64,000 nucleotides of DNA from the NCBI RefSeq assembly GCF_004684245.1, contig NZ_CP038452.1, forward strand, positions 1,350,796 through 1,414,795, given 5' to 3'. Both the position numbers and the translations under genes were made by a program. Below the pieces are notes generated by a model. That model had not been told where the DNA came from, ran no database searches, and saw only the letters and a program-made list of their open reading frames with translations. Positions 47,213-56,138 of this stretch are shown here, piece by piece (position 1 is the first letter of the stretch; the number at the start of each line of letters is the position of its first letter). The stretch is from Thermus caldilimi. GTDB lineage: Bacteria > Deinococcota > Deinococci > Deinococcales > Thermaceae.

Positions 47213-47280
47213 GGCGGCTTTTCCCAACCCCGCCGAGGATCCATCCCTCTGGCCCGGCCAAACCGTTAGTATGGGGGCAA

Positions 47281-47991
47281 ATGCGGGTAGCCCTCTTCAT
47301 CACCTGCCTGGCCGACCAGTTCTACGCGGAAGCGGGGGTGGCCACGGTACGCCTCCTGAGGGCTTTAGGGGTGGAGGTGGACTTCCCCGAGGAGCAGACC
47401 TGCTGCGGCCAGCCCGCCTTCAACGCCGGCCACTGGAACGAGGCCCGGCACCTGGCCCAGCGGACCCTAGGCATCTTCCAGGATGCCGAGTATGTGGTCC
47501 TGCCCTCAGGAAGCTGCGCCAGCATGGTGAAAAACCACTACCTCGAGCTCCTTCCCGGGGACGGGGAGGCCCTTAGGCTTTCGGAGAAGACCTACGAGCT
47601 ATCCCAGTTCCTGGTGCGGGTGCTGGGGGTGACCGAGCTGGGGAAGGGGCTTCAGGGGAAAACCATAGCCTACCACCACGGCTGCCACGCCTTAAGGGAG
47701 CTTGGGGTCAAGGAGGAACCCCTCTTGCTCCTGAAAAACAGCGGGGCGGAGATCCTCCCCTGGGAGGCGGCGGAGGAGTGCTGCGGCTTTGGGGGGCTCT
47801 TCTCGGTGAAGCTTCCCGAGGTCTCCCTGGCCATGGCCGACCGCAAGATTTCCACCCTGCCCAAGGCGGATGCCCTCACCTCCACGGACGCCGGGTGCCT
47901 CCTCCACCTAACCGGGCGCATGGGCAAGCAGGGAAGGAACATGCGGGTGGTTCCCCTGGCCACCCTTCTATGGGAGGCGTATGCGGGTTAA
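47281..47991 (+). CDS. lutA: lactate utilization protein LutA (CCG-domain Fe-S protein)
   Basis: A 236-residue (Fe-S)-binding protein with two cysteine-rich CCG domains. EEQTCCGQPAFNAGH and WEAAEECCGFGGLFS are the characteristic motifs. In family terms it is a subunit of the LutABC iron-sulphur L-lactate oxidation complex. It is first in a three-gene operon; the LutB start overlaps its stop region by 11 bases. Confidence 0.9.
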   Translation: MRVALFITCLADQFYAEAGVATVRLLRALGVEVDFPEEQTCCGQPAFNAGHWNEARHLAQRTLGIFQDAEYVVLPSGSCASMVKNHYLELLPGDGEALRLSEKTYELSQFLVRVLGVTELGKGLQGKTIAYHHGCHALRELGVKEEPLLLLKNSGAEILPWEAAEECCGFGGLFSVKLPEVSLAMADRKISTLPKADALTSTDAGCLLHLTGRMGKQGRNMRVVPLATLLWEAYAG

Positions 47992-49363
47992 GGCCAAGCT
48001 CTATCCCAAGGAAGCCGCCAGGCTCTTAAGGGAACAACCTGGGGTGCGGGAGGCGGTCACCGGAGCCACCTTGCACTTTGAGGCCAACCGCAAGAGAGCC
48101 TACCAGGAGATCGACGCCGAGGCCTGGCGGGAAAGGGCCAGGAGGGTCAAGGACCACCTCCTCACCCACCTGGACCATTACCTGGAGCTGGCGGAAAAGA
48201 GGCTTCAGGAAAAGGGCGTCCAGGTGCACTGGGCGGAAGATCCCGAGGAAGCCCACCGCATCCTGAGGGAGATCGTGGCCCGCCACGGGGTGAAGCGGGC
48301 GGTGAAGGCCAAGAGCATGCTCACCGAGGAGCTTGGGGTCAATCCCCTCCTGGAGTCCCTGGGGGTGGAGGTGTACGAAACCGACCTCGGGGAATATTTG
48401 ATCCAGCTCCTGGGGGAACCCCCAAGCCACATCGTAGGCCCAGCCATCCACCTGGCCCTTTCCGATATCCAAAGGCTTTTCCACCAGCGCTTCGGCACCC
48501 CCCTGGACGCCTCCCCCGAGGCCCTGGCCGCCGTGGCTAGGAAGGTCTTGCGGGAAGCCTTCCTCACCGCCGACTTGGGCATCAGCGGGGCCAACTTCCT
48601 GGTGGCGGAAACCGGCACCCTGGCCCTCATGGAGAACGAAGGGAACATCCGCCTTTCCACCAGCCTCCCCAGGGTGCACGTGGCCTTCGTGGGAATCGAA
48701 AAGCTCCTCCCCCGCTTCGCCGACCTGGCCCTCTTCCTTCCCCTCACCGCCCGGGCGGCCACGGGGCAGCGGCTTTCCACCTATGTCTCCCTCATCCAAG
48801 GGCCGGCGAAGGAGGGAGAGGAGGGGCCTCAGGAGGTCCACGTGGTCCTGGTGGACCACGGCCGCACCGCCCTTCTCCACGACCCCGAGGCCTGGGAGGT
48901 CCTAAGGTGCCTCCGCTGTGGGGCCTGCCTCAACGCCTGCCCCGTCTACCGCCAGACCGGAGGCCACCCTTACGGCTACGTCTACTCGGGGCCCATCGGG
49001 GCGGTTTTGGACCCCGGGCTTCTGGGCCTCGAGGACACCTACCCCCTTCCCTACGCCTCCACCCTCTGCGGAGCCTGCTACGAAGCCTGTCCGGTGAAGA
49101 TCCCCATCCCTAAGCTCCTCCTCGCCTGGCGAAACCGGGCGGTGGAACGGGGCCTCGCCCCCACCTGGGAAAAAGGTGCTATGCAGGCCTTTGCCAAGGT
49201 GATGCAAAGCCCAAGCCTGTACCGGCTCCTCTCCAAGGCCCTAAGGGGCTTCCCCCTGCCCCAAGACCTCCTTCCCCTTCTTAAGGCCTGGACCGAGGGA
49301 CGGGGCCCCTTACAGCCCAGCCCTAAGCCCTTCCACCAGCTTTGGCAGGAACTCAAGGAGTAA
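47981..49363 (+). CDS. lutB: lactate utilization protein LutB
   Basis: A 460-residue Fe-S protein. The main domain (about 60-290) is of the LUD family. Two ferredoxin-like clusters follow: LRCLRCGACLNACPVYRQTG and STLCGACYEACPVKI. Length and order fit LutB, which joins LutA and LutC in lactate oxidation to pyruvate. The start codon lies in the last codons of lutA. Confidence 0.9.
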   Translation: MRVKAKLYPKEAARLLREQPGVREAVTGATLHFEANRKRAYQEIDAEAWRERARRVKDHLLTHLDHYLELAEKRLQEKGVQVHWAEDPEEAHRILREIVARHGVKRAVKAKSMLTEELGVNPLLESLGVEVYETDLGEYLIQLLGEPPSHIVGPAIHLALSDIQRLFHQRFGTPLDASPEALAAVARKVLREAFLTADLGISGANFLVAETGTLALMENEGNIRLSTSLPRVHVAFVGIEKLLPRFADLALFLPLTARAATGQRLSTYVSLIQGPAKEGEEGPQEVHVVLVDHGRTALLHDPEAWEVLRCLRCGACLNACPVYRQTGGHPYGYVYSGPIGAVLDPGLLGLEDTYPLPYASTLCGACYEACPVKIPIPKLLLAWRNRAVERGLAPTWEKGAMQAFAKVMQSPSLYRLLSKALRGFPLPQDLLPLLKAWTEGRGPLQPSPKPFHQLWQELKE

Positions 49364-49367
49364 GGCC

Positions 49368-49937
49368 ATGGACGCCAAATCCCGCATCCTAAGCCGCATA
49401 CGGCATGCCCTCAAGGACAGGCCCAAGGCCCTTCTCCCCGAACACCCCCACCCCGCCTTTTCCCAAGATACCATGGAGCTTTTCCTAAAACGCCTGGCGG
49501 AAAACGGGGCCGAAGGCCACCTCGTGGATAAGGAAGGGGCCAGGAAGCTCCTTGCCGACCTGGCCCAGGGGCTTCCTGGGGCCGCTTACGGCAAAGGAGT
49601 GCCCGACGCCCTCCGCCTCCTGCCGGAGCTCCCTCCCGAAGAGGCCCCCCTAGGGGTTTCCCGAGCCCTCTTCGCCGTGGCGGAAACGGGGACGGTGGCC
49701 CTCTCCTCGGAGGACGGGAGGAGGACCCAGCTCTTACCCCCCGTTCACCTGGTCCTGGTGGAGGAAAAAAGGGTCTACCCCAGTCTCCTCGAGGCCTTCT
49801 TAGACCTGAAATCCCTTCCCAGCGCCATAGGCCTTCACTCGGGCCCCTCCAAAAGCGCCGACATCGGCCAGGTGATGGTCAAAGGGGTACACGGCCCCGG
49901 CCGGTTGGTGGTGGCTGTGCTTCAGGGCACCTGGTAG
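49368..49937 (+). CDS. lutC: lactate utilization protein LutC
   Basis: A 189-residue LUD-domain protein, third subunit of the LutABC lactate oxidation system. FAVAETGTVALSSEDG and LVLVEEKRVYPSLLEAF are family sequences. It starts 4 bases after lutB. Its end overlaps the convergent lepB by 16 bases. Confidence 0.9.
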   Translation: MDAKSRILSRIRHALKDRPKALLPEHPHPAFSQDTMELFLKRLAENGAEGHLVDKEGARKLLADLAQGLPGAAYGKGVPDALRLLPELPPEEAPLGVSRALFAVAETGTVALSSEDGRRTQLLPPVHLVLVEEKRVYPSLLEAFLDLKSLPSAIGLHSGPSKSADIGQVMVKGVHGPGRLVVAVLQGTW

Positions 49938-50728
49938 GCGGGGGGTGGGGAAAGCCTCCTCAGGTTCAGGCGAATCCCCCCTTCGTCCCGTACGAAGATG
50001 GGCCACCACACGAAGCTGGCCCTGCCGGCGATGGCTTCCTGGGGCACCGGGCCAAAGGTGCGGGAGTCCTCAGAACCCCCCAGGGTACGGTTATCCCCCA
50101 TGACGAAGTAGTACCCCTTCTTGAGGCGGATTTTCCCCACCTCGCAGGCCTCGGTGAGGCGGCTTCGGGCCAGGACCTCCTGGGAAGGGGGCAGAAGCAT
50201 CTCTTTTAGAGGCTTCAGGTAAGCGGGCAGAAGCTCCACGGGGAAATCCCCTTGCTGGGTGAGGATCCGGGTCATGCGCCCGTCCTTGTAGCAGACCCCG
50301 GGAAAGGAGTCCGGCCAGGGGGCGATGCGGTCGGTGATGTGCCTCTCGTCCAGGGGCTTGCCGTTGATGTACACCACCCCCCGCTCCACATAGACCTCGT
50401 CCCCAGGCACCGCCACGATGCGCTTGATGAAGAAGGCCCTGAAGCTAAATCCCAGGATGGGAAAGCGGGCGGTGGCGTTTGGGGTGCCCTCCGGAGGTTT
50501 CAGGATGGCGATCTCCCCCCTTCGCCACTCCATCAGACCAAAGCGCACCAACCAGGTTTCCCACTTGGGCACCAGGACCCGTTCCCCGTTTTGCAGGGTG
50601 GGAAACATGCTCTGCCCCACCACCCCCACGGTGGTGAAGACAAAGGTGGTGACCAAAAACGCCACCAGGAGGGCTTCTCCCACCTGGCGGAACCACTCCT
50701 TGAAAAGATAGTCCCAAAACGCCTTCAT
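49922..50728 (-). CDS. lepB: signal peptidase I
   Basis: A 268-residue type I signal peptidase. An N-terminal membrane helix (VGEALLVAFLVTTFVFTTVG) precedes box B with the nucleophile Ser (GQSMFPTLQNGERVLV). The general-base Lys is in FIKRIVAVPGDEV, and box E is MGDNRTLGGSEDSRTFGPV. It removes signal peptides at the outer face of the membrane. It overlaps the patatin-like gene by 4 bases. Confidence 0.95.
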   Translation of the reverse strand: MKAFWDYLFKEWFRQVGEALLVAFLVTTFVFTTVGVVGQSMFPTLQNGERVLVPKWETWLVRFGLMEWRRGEIAILKPPEGTPNATARFPILGFSFRAFFIKRIVAVPGDEVYVERGVVYINGKPLDERHITDRIAPWPDSFPGVCYKDGRMTRILTQQGDFPVELLPAYLKPLKEMLLPPSQEVLARSRLTEACEVGKIRLKKGYYFVMGDNRTLGGSEDSRTFGPVPQEAIAGRASFVWWPIFVRDEGGIRLNLRRLSPPPAYQVP

Positions 50729-51480
50729 ACTCCTCCTACTCTACCCGTTATCGCTTGCCTTGCCGCCTTGCGCCCTGCTTCCACAATCTCCTCCAGCCGG
50801 CGGAAGTCCTCTATGCCCACCCCAGCCAGATTGGGCCTCACGTACACCTCAGGGGCATACAGGGCGAGGCGGACCGAGGTCAGGTGGAGCTGCATGAGGT
50901 CCACCGCCCGCCGGGCCAGGGCCAGAAGGCCCCTGGGAGCCCCTGCCACCTCCCGCTCCGGCGTTACATCCACGGCCCAGACCTCCGTGGCCCCCAAAAG
51001 ACGGGCGGCATCCACCGGCAGGTTGTCCAAGACCCCCCCATCAAAGAGGAGTTTTCCCTCCCGCTCCACCGGGGCAAGAAGCCCCGGGTAAGCGGCGGAA
51101 GCCAGGACGGCGCTGGGCAGATCCCCATGGGTAAGAAAGAGAAGCCTCCCGGAAACCACGTCCACGGCGGTGACCGCCAGGGGCTTTTTCAGCCCGTCAA
51201 AGCTTGGGGGAAGGTGCTCGGCCAGGAAGTCCCGAAGCTTGCGCCGGGAAAAGATCCCCTCCCGGGGGGAGAAACCCAAAAGGCCAAGCCAAGGAGTACG
51301 CCGGGCTAAGGCCAGCATCTCCTCCGGGGTTTTGCCCGCGGCGAAAAGCGCTCCCACGATGGCCCCCATGCTGGTCCCCGCCACCACCTGGAAATCCAGC
51401 CCTGCCTCCAGGAAGACCTCGAGGGCCCCAATGTGGGCCAGCCCCCTGGCCCCCCCACCGGAAAGCGCCAAGCCACGCAC
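50725..51480 (-). CDS. patatin-like phospholipase
   Basis: A 251-residue patatin of the RssA/NTE kind. Motifs: oxyanion loop SGGGARGLAHIGAL, the nucleophile elbow GTSMGAIVG (GxSxG), and the Asp dyad partner in FDGGVLDNLP. By family knowledge it hydrolyses acyl chains of lipids or lysophospholipids in the cytosol or at the membrane; substrate not known. It precedes lepB on the minus strand with a 4-base overlap, so the two form an operon. Confidence 0.88.
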   Translation of the reverse strand: MRGLALSGGGARGLAHIGALEVFLEAGLDFQVVAGTSMGAIVGALFAAGKTPEEMLALARRTPWLGLLGFSPREGIFSRRKLRDFLAEHLPPSFDGLKKPLAVTAVDVVSGRLLFLTHGDLPSAVLASAAYPGLLAPVEREGKLLFDGGVLDNLPVDAARLLGATEVWAVDVTPEREVAGAPRGLLALARRAVDLMQLHLTSVRLALYAPEVYVRPNLAGVGIEDFRRLEEIVEAGRKAARQAITGRVGGV

Positions 51481-51529
51481 GCCAAGAATCCTAACGGCTT
51501 CTGGGTGAAAGAGGTGAGGGCTTTATATA

Positions 51530-52306
51530 GTGGAGGCGGTGAGCCTGGCGGGGAAGGTTCTTCTGAACCGATACCGGGTGGTGCGCCCCTTGGGCCAGGG
51601 CGCCTTGGCCACCGTCTACCTGGCCTTCGACCGCTTCGGCACCCCTTACGCCCTCAAGGTCTTCCCCATGGGGTCCGAGGCCAGGCGGAACCGGGAGTTC
51701 TGGGTGGGTAGGCAGCTTTCCCACCCCAACCTGAACCCGGTTCTGGAGAGCCTGGACCTCGAGGAAGGCCCCGCCCTCCTCCTGGCCTACGCCCCTGGGG
51801 AGGAGATGGGGCGCTGGATCCTGCGCCGCCCCGAGCGCCCTAGGGCCCTCTACGTCTTCCGCCAGCTCCTCCTGGCCCTGGCCCACATGCACGGCAAGGG
51901 CCTGGTGCACCGGGACGTGAAGCCGGAGAACATCATCGTGGCAGGGACGGACGAGGCCAAGCTGGTGGACTTTGACCTCTCGGGGCCGGCCCTGGAGGCC
52001 TTCAAGAAACCCTTAAGAGTGGGTACCCTTCCCTACCTGGCCCCCGAACAGGTCCTGGGGCAAAGCCCGGGCCCCGAGGCGGATGTTTACGCCGCAGGCA
52101 TCATCCTCTACTGGATCCTCTCCGGGGAACACCCCTTTGTGGGTGGGCCGGAGGAGGTCCTCCTCGGCCACCTCCAGGAACCCGTTCCCCCTGTCCCCGG
52201 CCTAGCCCCTCCGCAGCGGGCCTATCTGGAGCGCCTCCTGGCCAAATCCCCCAAGGAACGCTTCCCCTCGGCAAGGGAGGCCCTCGAGGGGTTTCCCTTC
52301 CCCTGA
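51530..52306 (+). CDS. Hanks-type Ser/Thr protein kinase with DFD motif
   Basis: A 258-residue kinase domain with no extra domain. It shows the glycine loop LGQGALATVY, the Lys in ALKVF, the catalytic loop VHRDVKPENI, APE in YLAPEQ, and DVYAAG. The metal motif is VDFDLSG: Gly of DFG is Asp. HRD Asp and DFx Asp remain, so it may still be active. The GTG at 51530 is used; GTG at 51539 is possible because a TATATA box at 51524 is so close. The next gene follows immediately, so its product may be the substrate or partner. Confidence 0.8.
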   Translation: MEAVSLAGKVLLNRYRVVRPLGQGALATVYLAFDRFGTPYALKVFPMGSEARRNREFWVGRQLSHPNLNPVLESLDLEEGPALLLAYAPGEEMGRWILRRPERPRALYVFRQLLLALAHMHGKGLVHRDVKPENIIVAGTDEAKLVDFDLSGPALEAFKKPLRVGTLPYLAPEQVLGQSPGPEADVYAAGIILYWILSGEHPFVGGPEEVLLGHLQEPVPPVPGLAPPQRAYLERLLAKSPKERFPSAREALEGFPFP

Positions 52307-52307
52307 A

Positions 52308-53372
52308 ATGGCTTCCTGCTGGATCCTCTCCACCCTTCTGGGCTCCGCCCTTTTCGCAGGGCTGGGGGAGATGGCGGTGGGGCGGTTCCTGGTGGAGGGG
52401 GGCCACCAAGCCCTGGTGGTGACCCAGGAGGGAGCCCACACCCTGGCGGAGAAGGACTCCGCCCTCTATGGGCTCGCCCGTACACCCGAGGGGTTCCTGG
52501 CTGTGGGCCACCTGGGAAAGAGCCTCCTCCGGGTGGGGCTGGACCCCAAGGGGAAGCCCCTTTGGGCCGAGGCGGGGGGCCAGGGTATCCTCTGGGGCAC
52601 GGACGGCCGATTCGCCTGGGGAGGGTATATGGGCCCTGGGGGCTGGGAGGCTTTGGTGCTAGACCTGCTTGGGGAAAGGGCCTTCCGCCTTCCCCTGCCC
52701 GGCCAGGGGTACGCCTATGGGGGCCTGTACCGGCAGGGCGTTCTTTTCCTGGTGGGCCGGGTGGAGGGGGCGGGAGGGTTTGACGGCTTCCTTCTGGGCC
52801 TTCCGGTGACCGGCCCCGGGCAGCCTTGGGCCTACGGGTACCGTAGCGGCTGGCCGGAAAACGACTACCTCCGCTTCCTAGGAGGAAGGGGGGCGGTGGG
52901 CCGGCTGGAGGTAAAGGGGGATTCCGAGGGCCTCCTTTTGGACTGGCTGGGCCTTAGCCAGGGAAAGGCCCGGCTTCTTCGCCGCCCCGGTTTTGACTAC
53001 TTCAGGGCCTGGCGCGGGGCCTTCCTGGTGGGGGAAGCGGAGGTGGACGGGATTTTGGAGGGCCTTTGGATCGGCCCACAAGGAGCCCGGTACGCAGGCG
53101 GTCCCATGGCCTCCCTGCGCGCCCTGGATCCCCCTTTTGCCTACGGGTACTCCTACCGTTCCCTTTTCCAGGGAGAGGGTTTGGTCCTGAACCTGGAGGA
53201 ACAGGTGGGTAGACCCCTGGCTTACCGCCTCGAGGTGCTACGGCTTCCCTGGTTGCCCTTCAGGGCTAGGCCCCGCGCCCTCTTCCTAACCTGGAAACCT
53301 GTGGCCTGGAACCCCGAACCCACCTTAAGGCTCAAAACCTGCCCTCCTGGCCCCGATTCCAAGCCGGACTGA
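52308..53372 (+). CDS. hypothetical beta-rich protein downstream of the kinase
   Basis: A 354-residue protein I do not recognise. It starts one base after the kinase stop. The first 20 residues (MASCWILSTLLGSALFAGLG) are a possible signal peptide. The rest consists of short beta-like repeats rich in Gly, Trp and Leu, such as GKPLWAEAGGQGILWGTDGR and AYGYRSGWPENDYLRFLGGR, which suggest a beta-propeller of about six blades. No catalytic motif is visible. Its position implies an envelope partner or substrate of the kinase. Confidence 0.55.
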   Translation: MASCWILSTLLGSALFAGLGEMAVGRFLVEGGHQALVVTQEGAHTLAEKDSALYGLARTPEGFLAVGHLGKSLLRVGLDPKGKPLWAEAGGQGILWGTDGRFAWGGYMGPGGWEALVLDLLGERAFRLPLPGQGYAYGGLYRQGVLFLVGRVEGAGGFDGFLLGLPVTGPGQPWAYGYRSGWPENDYLRFLGGRGAVGRLEVKGDSEGLLLDWLGLSQGKARLLRRPGFDYFRAWRGAFLVGEAEVDGILEGLWIGPQGARYAGGPMASLRALDPPFAYGYSYRSLFQGEGLVLNLEEQVGRPLAYRLEVLRLPWLPFRARPRALFLTWKPVAWNPEPTLRLKTCPPGPDSKPD

Positions 53373-53397
53373 GCGTTCCCTTCCCCCTCCTTAGCCC

Positions 53398-54504
53398 TCA
53401 GCGGGCATAGGCCCCGTTGGCCAAAAAGGTGAGGATGCCCGAAAGAAGCCCCTGGGCTACCTTTTCCCGGTAAGCGGGGTCGGCCAGCCGCCTTCCCTCC
53501 ACCGGGTGGTCCCCGAAGCCGATCTCCACCAAGACCGCGGGCACCTTGGCGTAGCGGAGCACGAAGAAATCGCCGGGGAAACTCCCACGGAAGGGGCTTC
53601 CCGTGGCCTGGGAAAGCTTCCTCCCCAGGGTCTCCGCCAGGCGCTGGCTATAGCGCTGGTTGGCCTGGGCCACGATGTCAAAGAGGATCCTCTCCGCCAC
53701 AGTACGGGCCTCCTGGGTAAGGCGTTGCCCCAGCTCCCCCCCGCCGTTTTCCCGGATCACCTGGGCCAGAACCCCTGAGCTCTGGGCCTGGCCGAAGTAG
53801 AAGACCTCGAGGCCCTGGGCAGTGCGGGTGGGGGTAGCGTTCACGTGAATGGAGATAAAAAGGTTCACCTGAGAGCTATCGGCCAAGGCCGCCCTTCGGG
53901 AGAGATCCTCCCGCTTATCGGGGGAGAGGTGCATGTCCCGGTCCCGGGTAAGGCGCACCTCTATCCCCTCCTTCTCCAGAAGGCGCTTAAGGCGCAGGGC
54001 CACGTCCAGGACCACCTCCTTTTCCACCACGTACCCCACCATCCCCGGGTCCACCCCCCCGTGGCCGGGGTCCAGGAGAACCACGGGCTTGGGAGGCTTG
54101 GGCGGACGGCTGCGGGGTGGGTCCACGTTTGCCTGGGCCGGCTTGGCCGGGGTGGAGGCCTCCTTTTTCAAGCTCAGGTCCACCACCAACCGCTCCGGGT
54201 CGGAATAGCGGCGCACCGTGGCCTCCACTGCCCCCTTCAAGCGCACCAAAACCCGTACCTGCCCCTCCTCGGGCACCGTCTGCACCGAGGCCACCTCGGA
54301 AGAGTTCACCACCTGATCCAAGGGAGCTGCCTTTACCCCCTTCAGGATCAGGACCAGCAGGCCATTCTCCTGGGAAAGCGTGTGCTGTACCTCTTTAGAG
54401 GGCAGATCAAAGACCAAGCGGGTGAAGCCCTCGTGCACCCCTATGCGGGGAAAAGCTAAAGCCAGGCTCCATAGCCAGACGCCAACCAAAAGAAATACCC
54501 GCAT
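53398..54504 (-). CDS. N-acetylmuramoyl-L-alanine amidase (Amidase_3)
   Basis: A 368-residue exported amidase that cuts the MurNAc-L-Ala bond of peptidoglycan. A signal peptide is present (MRVFLLVGVWLWSLALAF). An AMIN-like beta domain follows (about 20-115), then a Pro-rich linker. The zinc-amidase domain has VVLLDPGHGGVDPG (His), FISIHVNATPT (His) and VLVEIGFGDHP (Glu). By family knowledge it works in cell separation or wall turnover. Leaderless promoter: TAGAAT 8 bases upstream. Confidence 0.92.
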   Translation of the reverse strand: MRVFLLVGVWLWSLALAFPRIGVHEGFTRLVFDLPSKEVQHTLSQENGLLVLILKGVKAAPLDQVVNSSEVASVQTVPEEGQVRVLVRLKGAVEATVRRYSDPERLVVDLSLKKEASTPAKPAQANVDPPRSRPPKPPKPVVLLDPGHGGVDPGMVGYVVEKEVVLDVALRLKRLLEKEGIEVRLTRDRDMHLSPDKREDLSRRAALADSSQVNLFISIHVNATPTRTAQGLEVFYFGQAQSSGVLAQVIRENGGGELGQRLTQEARTVAERILFDIVAQANQRYSQRLAETLGRKLSQATGSPFRGSFPGDFFVLRYAKVPAVLVEIGFGDHPVEGRRLADPAYREKVAQGLLSGILTFLANGAYAR

Positions 54505-54512
54505 CTACGCCC

Positions 54513-54545
54513 ATTCTAGCGGGAAAGGTTAAAGCCTGATAAAAT
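54513..54545. promoter_or_regulatory. divergent leaderless promoters of the amidase and OsmC genes
   Basis: On the minus strand TAGAAT (54518-54513) lies 8 bases before the amidase ATG. On the plus strand TAAAAT (54540-54545) lies 7 bases before the OsmC ATG at 54553. Both fit leaderless Thermus promoters; the -35 boxes are weak. Confidence 0.55.
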
Positions 54546-54552
54546 CCGGCTC

Positions 54553-54981
54553 ATGACGAAGAAGGTCGTGATCCACCATCTGGTAGGCCACCGCTTCCTG
54601 GGAATGAACGAGCAAGGGGACAAGGTGATGATCGACGGGGATCAGCCCGCCACCGGCCCCCGCCCCATGGAACTTCTCCTCATGGCCTTAGGGGCCTGCA
54701 CCGCCTACGACGTGGTGGACATCATGAAGAAGAAAAAGCAGCCCCTGGCCCGCTACCGGGTGGAGGTGGAGGGAGTGCGGGCGGAGACCCATCCCAAGCG
54801 TTACACCCACATCACCGTCACCCACATCGCCTCAGGGCCCAACGTGACCCTGGAGGCCCTCGAGCGCGCCGCCCACCTCTCCCACACCAAGTACTGCTCC
54901 GCCTCCGCCAATCTCAACGCCGAAATCACCGTCAAGGTGGTGCTGGAGCCCTGGGAAGAAGGCCAAGAAAGCCAAGGCTAA
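54553..54981 (+). CDS. OsmC-family protein
   Basis: A 142-residue protein of the OsmC/YhfA fold. MELLLMALGACTAYDVVDIM contains the first conserved Cys; a second Cys lies in LSHTKYCSASANL. These two form the peroxidatic pair of organic hydroperoxide reductases, although the Arg/Glu surroundings place it in the broader OsmC group. It probably reduces organic peroxides or has a related redox role. coaX starts 5 bases after it. Confidence 0.85.
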   Translation: MTKKVVIHHLVGHRFLGMNEQGDKVMIDGDQPATGPRPMELLLMALGACTAYDVVDIMKKKKQPLARYRVEVEGVRAETHPKRYTHITVTHIASGPNVTLEALERAAHLSHTKYCSASANLNAEITVKVVLEPWEEGQESQG

Positions 54982-54986
54982 GCGCC

Positions 54987-55745
54987 ATGCTCCTGGCCAT
55001 AGACATCGGCAACACCTCCACGGTCTTGGGGGTTTTTTCCGGAGACGACCTCATCGCCCATTTCCGCATCCACACCGATCGGATGCGCATGGAAAGCGAG
55101 TACCGGGTGATGCTACGCAACCTCTTCGCCCTCGAGGACCTTCCCCCTCCCAAAGCCGCCCTCCTCTCCAGCGTGGTGCCCCCCGTGGAAAGGGAGGTGA
55201 AGGAGGCCATAGAGAAGCTCTTCGGCATCCAAGCCCAGGTGGTGGATGCCGGGGCCACAGGGCTCGAGGTGTGCATAGACAACCCTAAGGAAGCCGGTAC
55301 CGACCGCCTGGTGAACGCGGTGGGGGCCTTGGGCTACGAAAGCCCCACGGGCCGCTACATCGTGGTGGACTTCGGCACCGCCACCACCTTTGACCTGGTG
55401 GAGGCCCCGGGCCGCTACCTGGGCGGGGCCATCACCATCGGCCCCCAGACCGCCGCCGACGCCCTGGCCGCCAGAACCGCCAAGCTCCCCCGCATAGACC
55501 TGGTCCCCCCCGCCCAGGTGGTGGGCAAAAACACCCTGGACGCCCTGCGCTCGGGCCTGGTCCTGGGGTACGCCGCCTTGGTGGAGGGCATGGTGCGCCG
55601 CTTTAAAGAGGAAGCCGGGGAAGCCCTGGTGATCGCCACCGGGGGCTTTGCGGAAACCCTTAAAGACCTTTGCCCCTCCTTTGACGTGGTGGACGAGGAC
55701 CTAACCCTTAAAGGGCTTCTCCGCATTCATCTGGGACAAGGGTGA
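54987..55745 (+). CDS. coaX: type III pantothenate kinase
   Basis: A 252-residue CoaX, the first step of coenzyme A synthesis. Phosphate loop LLAIDIGNTSTVLGVF at the start, substrate motif AGTDRLVNAVGAL near residue 108, and VVDFGTATTFDLVE near 125 are diagnostic. Type III kinases need a monovalent cation (K+ or NH4+). It probably shares a transcript with the OsmC gene. Its end overlaps the convergent SRA-like gene by 38 bases. Confidence 0.95.
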   Translation: MLLAIDIGNTSTVLGVFSGDDLIAHFRIHTDRMRMESEYRVMLRNLFALEDLPPPKAALLSSVVPPVEREVKEAIEKLFGIQAQVVDAGATGLEVCIDNPKEAGTDRLVNAVGALGYESPTGRYIVVDFGTATTFDLVEAPGRYLGGAITIGPQTAADALAARTAKLPRIDLVPPAQVVGKNTLDALRSGLVLGYAALVEGMVRRFKEEAGEALVIATGGFAETLKDLCPSFDVVDEDLTLKGLLRIHLGQG

Positions 55746-56073
55746 ACCAGTACACCCACCGTCCTTCCTCAGGTAAAAGGGCGTACCGGTGCCCCTCCAC
55801 CCGGTAGCACCCCAGGTCCCGCCAGAGGCCGGACCGCTCCCGGAGGAAAACCCTTAAGGGGGTTCCCGCCTGTTGGGCCAAAAGAAGCCGGAGGTTTCCC
55901 CTAAGGGGCTCCTGGTTTCCCCGCTTGCCCTCCCCCTGGTAGAGGATGCGGCCATCGGGCAAGAAAACATTCCGGTACCCCGACTCCCCCCGGTCCACCA
56001 AGAGGCTTTGCCGCCCAATCCCCTTCCGGGTCCGGTGGTAGGCGAAAACCTCGCTCCAGCTTAAGCTTGACAC
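55708..56073 (-). CDS. lone SRA-like domain protein, hypothetical
   Basis: A 121-residue protein. The sequence FLPDGRILYQGEGKRGNQEP and onwards (NLRLLLAQQAGTPLRVF) resembles the conserved core of the SRA-like modified-base-reader domains at the N-terminus of McrA-like restriction enzymes (YTGEGxxGDQ...GNxAL). Here there is no HNH nuclease or other domain, and no restriction gene nearby. It could read modified DNA bases, or belong to another OB/PUA-like family. Start is GTG at 56073, with GGGGGAAAGG before it; it lies on the -35 box of the divergent tRNA promoter. Confidence 0.5.
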   Translation of the reverse strand: MSSLSWSEVFAYHRTRKGIGRQSLLVDRGESGYRNVFLPDGRILYQGEGKRGNQEPLRGNLRLLLAQQAGTPLRVFLRERSGLWRDLGCYRVEGHRYALLPEEGRWVYWFTLVPDECGEAL

Positions 56074-56095
56074 CGCCCTTTCCCCCGGCTATCAT
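56067..56095 (+). promoter_or_regulatory. promoter of the tRNA-Asp / tRNA-Phe unit
   Basis: TTGACA (56067-56072) and TATCAT (56090-56095), 17 bases apart, lie about 45 bases before tRNA-Asp. GC-rich sequence follows the -10 box, as in stable-RNA promoters. Confidence 0.7.
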
Positions 56096-56138
56096 CCTAA
56101 GTGCCCGGTCGGACGCCCCCGACCCGGCAACAACCCAA

